DNA of 6,929 bases, taken from the NCBI GenBank assembly GCA_012959845.1, contig DUCL01000030.1, positions 1 to 6,929 on the forward strand. The letters are read 5' to 3'. Made by a program: the position numbers and the translations under genes. Shown here in pieces: positions 5,798 through 6,929 of this stretch; positions within the stretch are counted from its first letter, which is position 1; each line of letters opens with the position of its first letter. Under the pieces are notes generated by a model that was not told the DNA's origin, searched no databases, and worked only from the letters and a program-made list of their open reading frames with translations. The stretch is from Candidatus Poseidoniales archaeon (lineage in GTDB: Archaea > Thermoplasmatota > Poseidoniia > Poseidoniales > Poseidoniaceae).

Positions 5798-6929
5798 ATG
5801 GCAGAGCAGCAAATGGCGTGGGAAAAGCAATCCGATGATAGACAATGGAAGATACCTGAAGGAGATGACCCTCGAACATTATACCAAATGTTGATGACAA
5901 GTGTTGGACGCTTTGGTGAGTTGGATTGTTTCGGATATATTCCAGAAAAGGGAATGGATAGAGTTCATTTAACTTACAATGTATTTGGTGAATTGGCAAC
6001 TTCAGTTGGTAAGCAATTGAATGCCGTTGGAGTCGCAAAGGGTGACCGAGTCGCATTGATTCTCAATAATTCAGTAGAATGGGCAGCATTATCCTATGGA
6101 GCAAATGCAATCGGCGCGGCTTATACAGCAATGTACACTCATCAACATCCTAAAGAATGGGCATACATTTTGAACGATTCCGCACCATCACTTATCGCAA
6201 TTCAGGATTCGGCAACATTGGACAAATTGGTCAAATCAATGCCAGCAGATGCTGCTGGTTGGCCGGCTGCTGGAGTACTACTGATTGGTAATGAACCTGC
6301 AAATGAACTACCTCCCGAAGGAGTAACAGTTCACGCATGGTCAGAATTTGTTAGTGCTGGACGTGGTGCTGCAGATATTGAAATTGCAGATGACCCATTT
6401 GCGCTTAATACTCTAATTTACACATCTGGAACTACTGGTAATCCGAAAGGTGTAATGCTTTCCAATTGGAATACATTATCCAATGTTCTTTGTGTCCAAT
6501 CAACATTCACAATTTATGTCGGTGACAAGAATGCTGCATTCCTACCATGGGCTCACTCATTCGGTTCGACTTTTGATTTACATTGGATGATCCGTTCTGG
6601 AGTTCATATCAACTTAATTTCTGACCTGACAAGAATTGCTGATGAATGCCAAGAAATCAAGCCAGCAGTTTTGATTGCTGTGCCAAGAGTTTGGAGTAAA
6701 TTCTACGACCGTGTTAACAGTCAATTCGAAAGTGCCACTGGTTTGAAGAAGATATTTATTAGTAACGCGCAGAAATCTGCTGCGAAGAGAATCGCAAAGT
6801 CTGGCGTAGATTGTGACGCTGTTGCACCAAGCGGCTTCTTTGACAAACTCTGGGACAAATTGGTTTGGAGCAAGGTGCGTGCCCGATTCGGTGGAAATAT
6901 TAGATTCTGTATGTCGGGAGCTGCGGCTT
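5798..6929 (+). CDS. Long-chain acyl-CoA synthetase (AMP-forming), N-terminal part, cut by window end
   Basis: The first 377 residues of an ANL-superfamily enzyme that activates fatty acids with ATP and CoA through an acyl-adenylate. The AMP-binding signature YTSGTTGNPKGVML is at 208-221. FLPWAHSFG (248-256) and IAVPRVWSKFYDRV (293-306) fit the FAA1/long-chain type. The last visible residues, IRFCMSGAAA, fit the SGAAP-type strand near the active site. Roughly 200-250 residues, including the hinge and the C-terminal lid with its catalytic lysine, lie beyond the edge. There is no signal peptide, so it is cytosolic or peripheral. Two in-frame ATGs, 5792 and 5798, are possible starts. I chose 5798 on promoter spacing, with low certainty. 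The chain-length preference cannot be read from this fragment. Confidence 0.92.
   Translation, partial: MAEQQMAWEKQSDDRQWKIPEGDDPRTLYQMLMTSVGRFGELDCFGYIPEKGMDRVHLTYNVFGELATSVGKQLNAVGVAKGDRVALILNNSVEWAALSYGANAIGAAYTAMYTHQHPKEWAYILNDSAPSLIAIQDSATLDKLVKSMPADAAGWPAAGVLLIGNEPANELPPEGVTVHAWSEFVSAGRGAADIEIADDPFALNTLIYTSGTTGNPKGVMLSNWNTLSNVLCVQSTFTIYVGDKNAAFLPWAHSFGSTFDLHWMIRSGVHINLISDLTRIADECQEIKPAVLIAVPRVWSKFYDRVNSQFESATGLKKIFISNAQKSAAKRIAKSGVDCDAVAPSGFFDKLWDKLVWSKVRARFGGNIRFCMSGAAA

Noticed and set aside
5769..6056. Antisense 95-residue frame opposite the start of the acyl-CoA synthetase
   Set aside because: The + strand frame carries clear AMP-binding enzyme sequence across the same bases, and the antisense product has no recognisable features.
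1..6929. A defence system, toxin-antitoxin pair, prophage or insertion sequence
   Set aside because: All four genes have other coherent assignments, and no transposase, integrase, terminal repeats or nuclease/effector pair is visible.

Overview
The window looks like a piece of a marine archaeal genome, most plausibly the Thermoplasmata-related Marine Group II/III Euryarchaeota (Poseidoniia-like). The sequence shows a Csl4-type archaeal exosome cap protein, a COG1031-type radical SAM protein with a C-terminal helix-hairpin-helix, a large secreted protein very rich in N-glycosylation sequons with a C-terminal anchor, AT-leaning composition, no Shine-Dalgarno sequences, and an archaeal TATA element placed for leaderless transcription. 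The phylum-level placement is inference; no rRNA or tRNA is present to confirm it.

Layout: four genes, all on the + strand, with both end genes cut by the window edges. (1) About 3-1274 is a Csl4-like S1 + zinc-ribbon module fused to two RNA recognition motifs (RRMs). Its reading frame is still open at the left edge and the usual Csl4 N-terminal domain is not visible. (2) After 25 bp, 1300-3075 encodes a 591-residue radical SAM protein of unknown reaction. (3) After 38 bp holding a good TATA box, 3114-5723 encodes an 869-residue secreted surface glycoprotein. It has five four-cysteine domains, four of its junctions being Gly-Gly-Asn-Asn-Thr linkers, then an Ig-like two-cysteine domain and an LPSIG/hydrophobic/RR tail. 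(4) After a 74 bp gap with a TATA-like element, a 20 bp dyad and a possible hairpin, 5798-6929 encodes the first 377 residues of a long-chain acyl-CoA synthetase.

Functional reading: genes 1 and 2 may be co-transcribed and both carry nucleic-acid-binding modules, so an RNA-related role for the radical SAM enzyme is a reasonable guess but is not shown. Genes 3 and 4 appear to have their own promoters and concern the cell surface and fatty-acid activation. The two most unusual items are the exosome-cap/tandem-RRM fusion and the surface protein whose 15 bp minisatellites each add one N-glycosylation sequon. I see no mobile element, CRISPR array, RNA gene or defence system.
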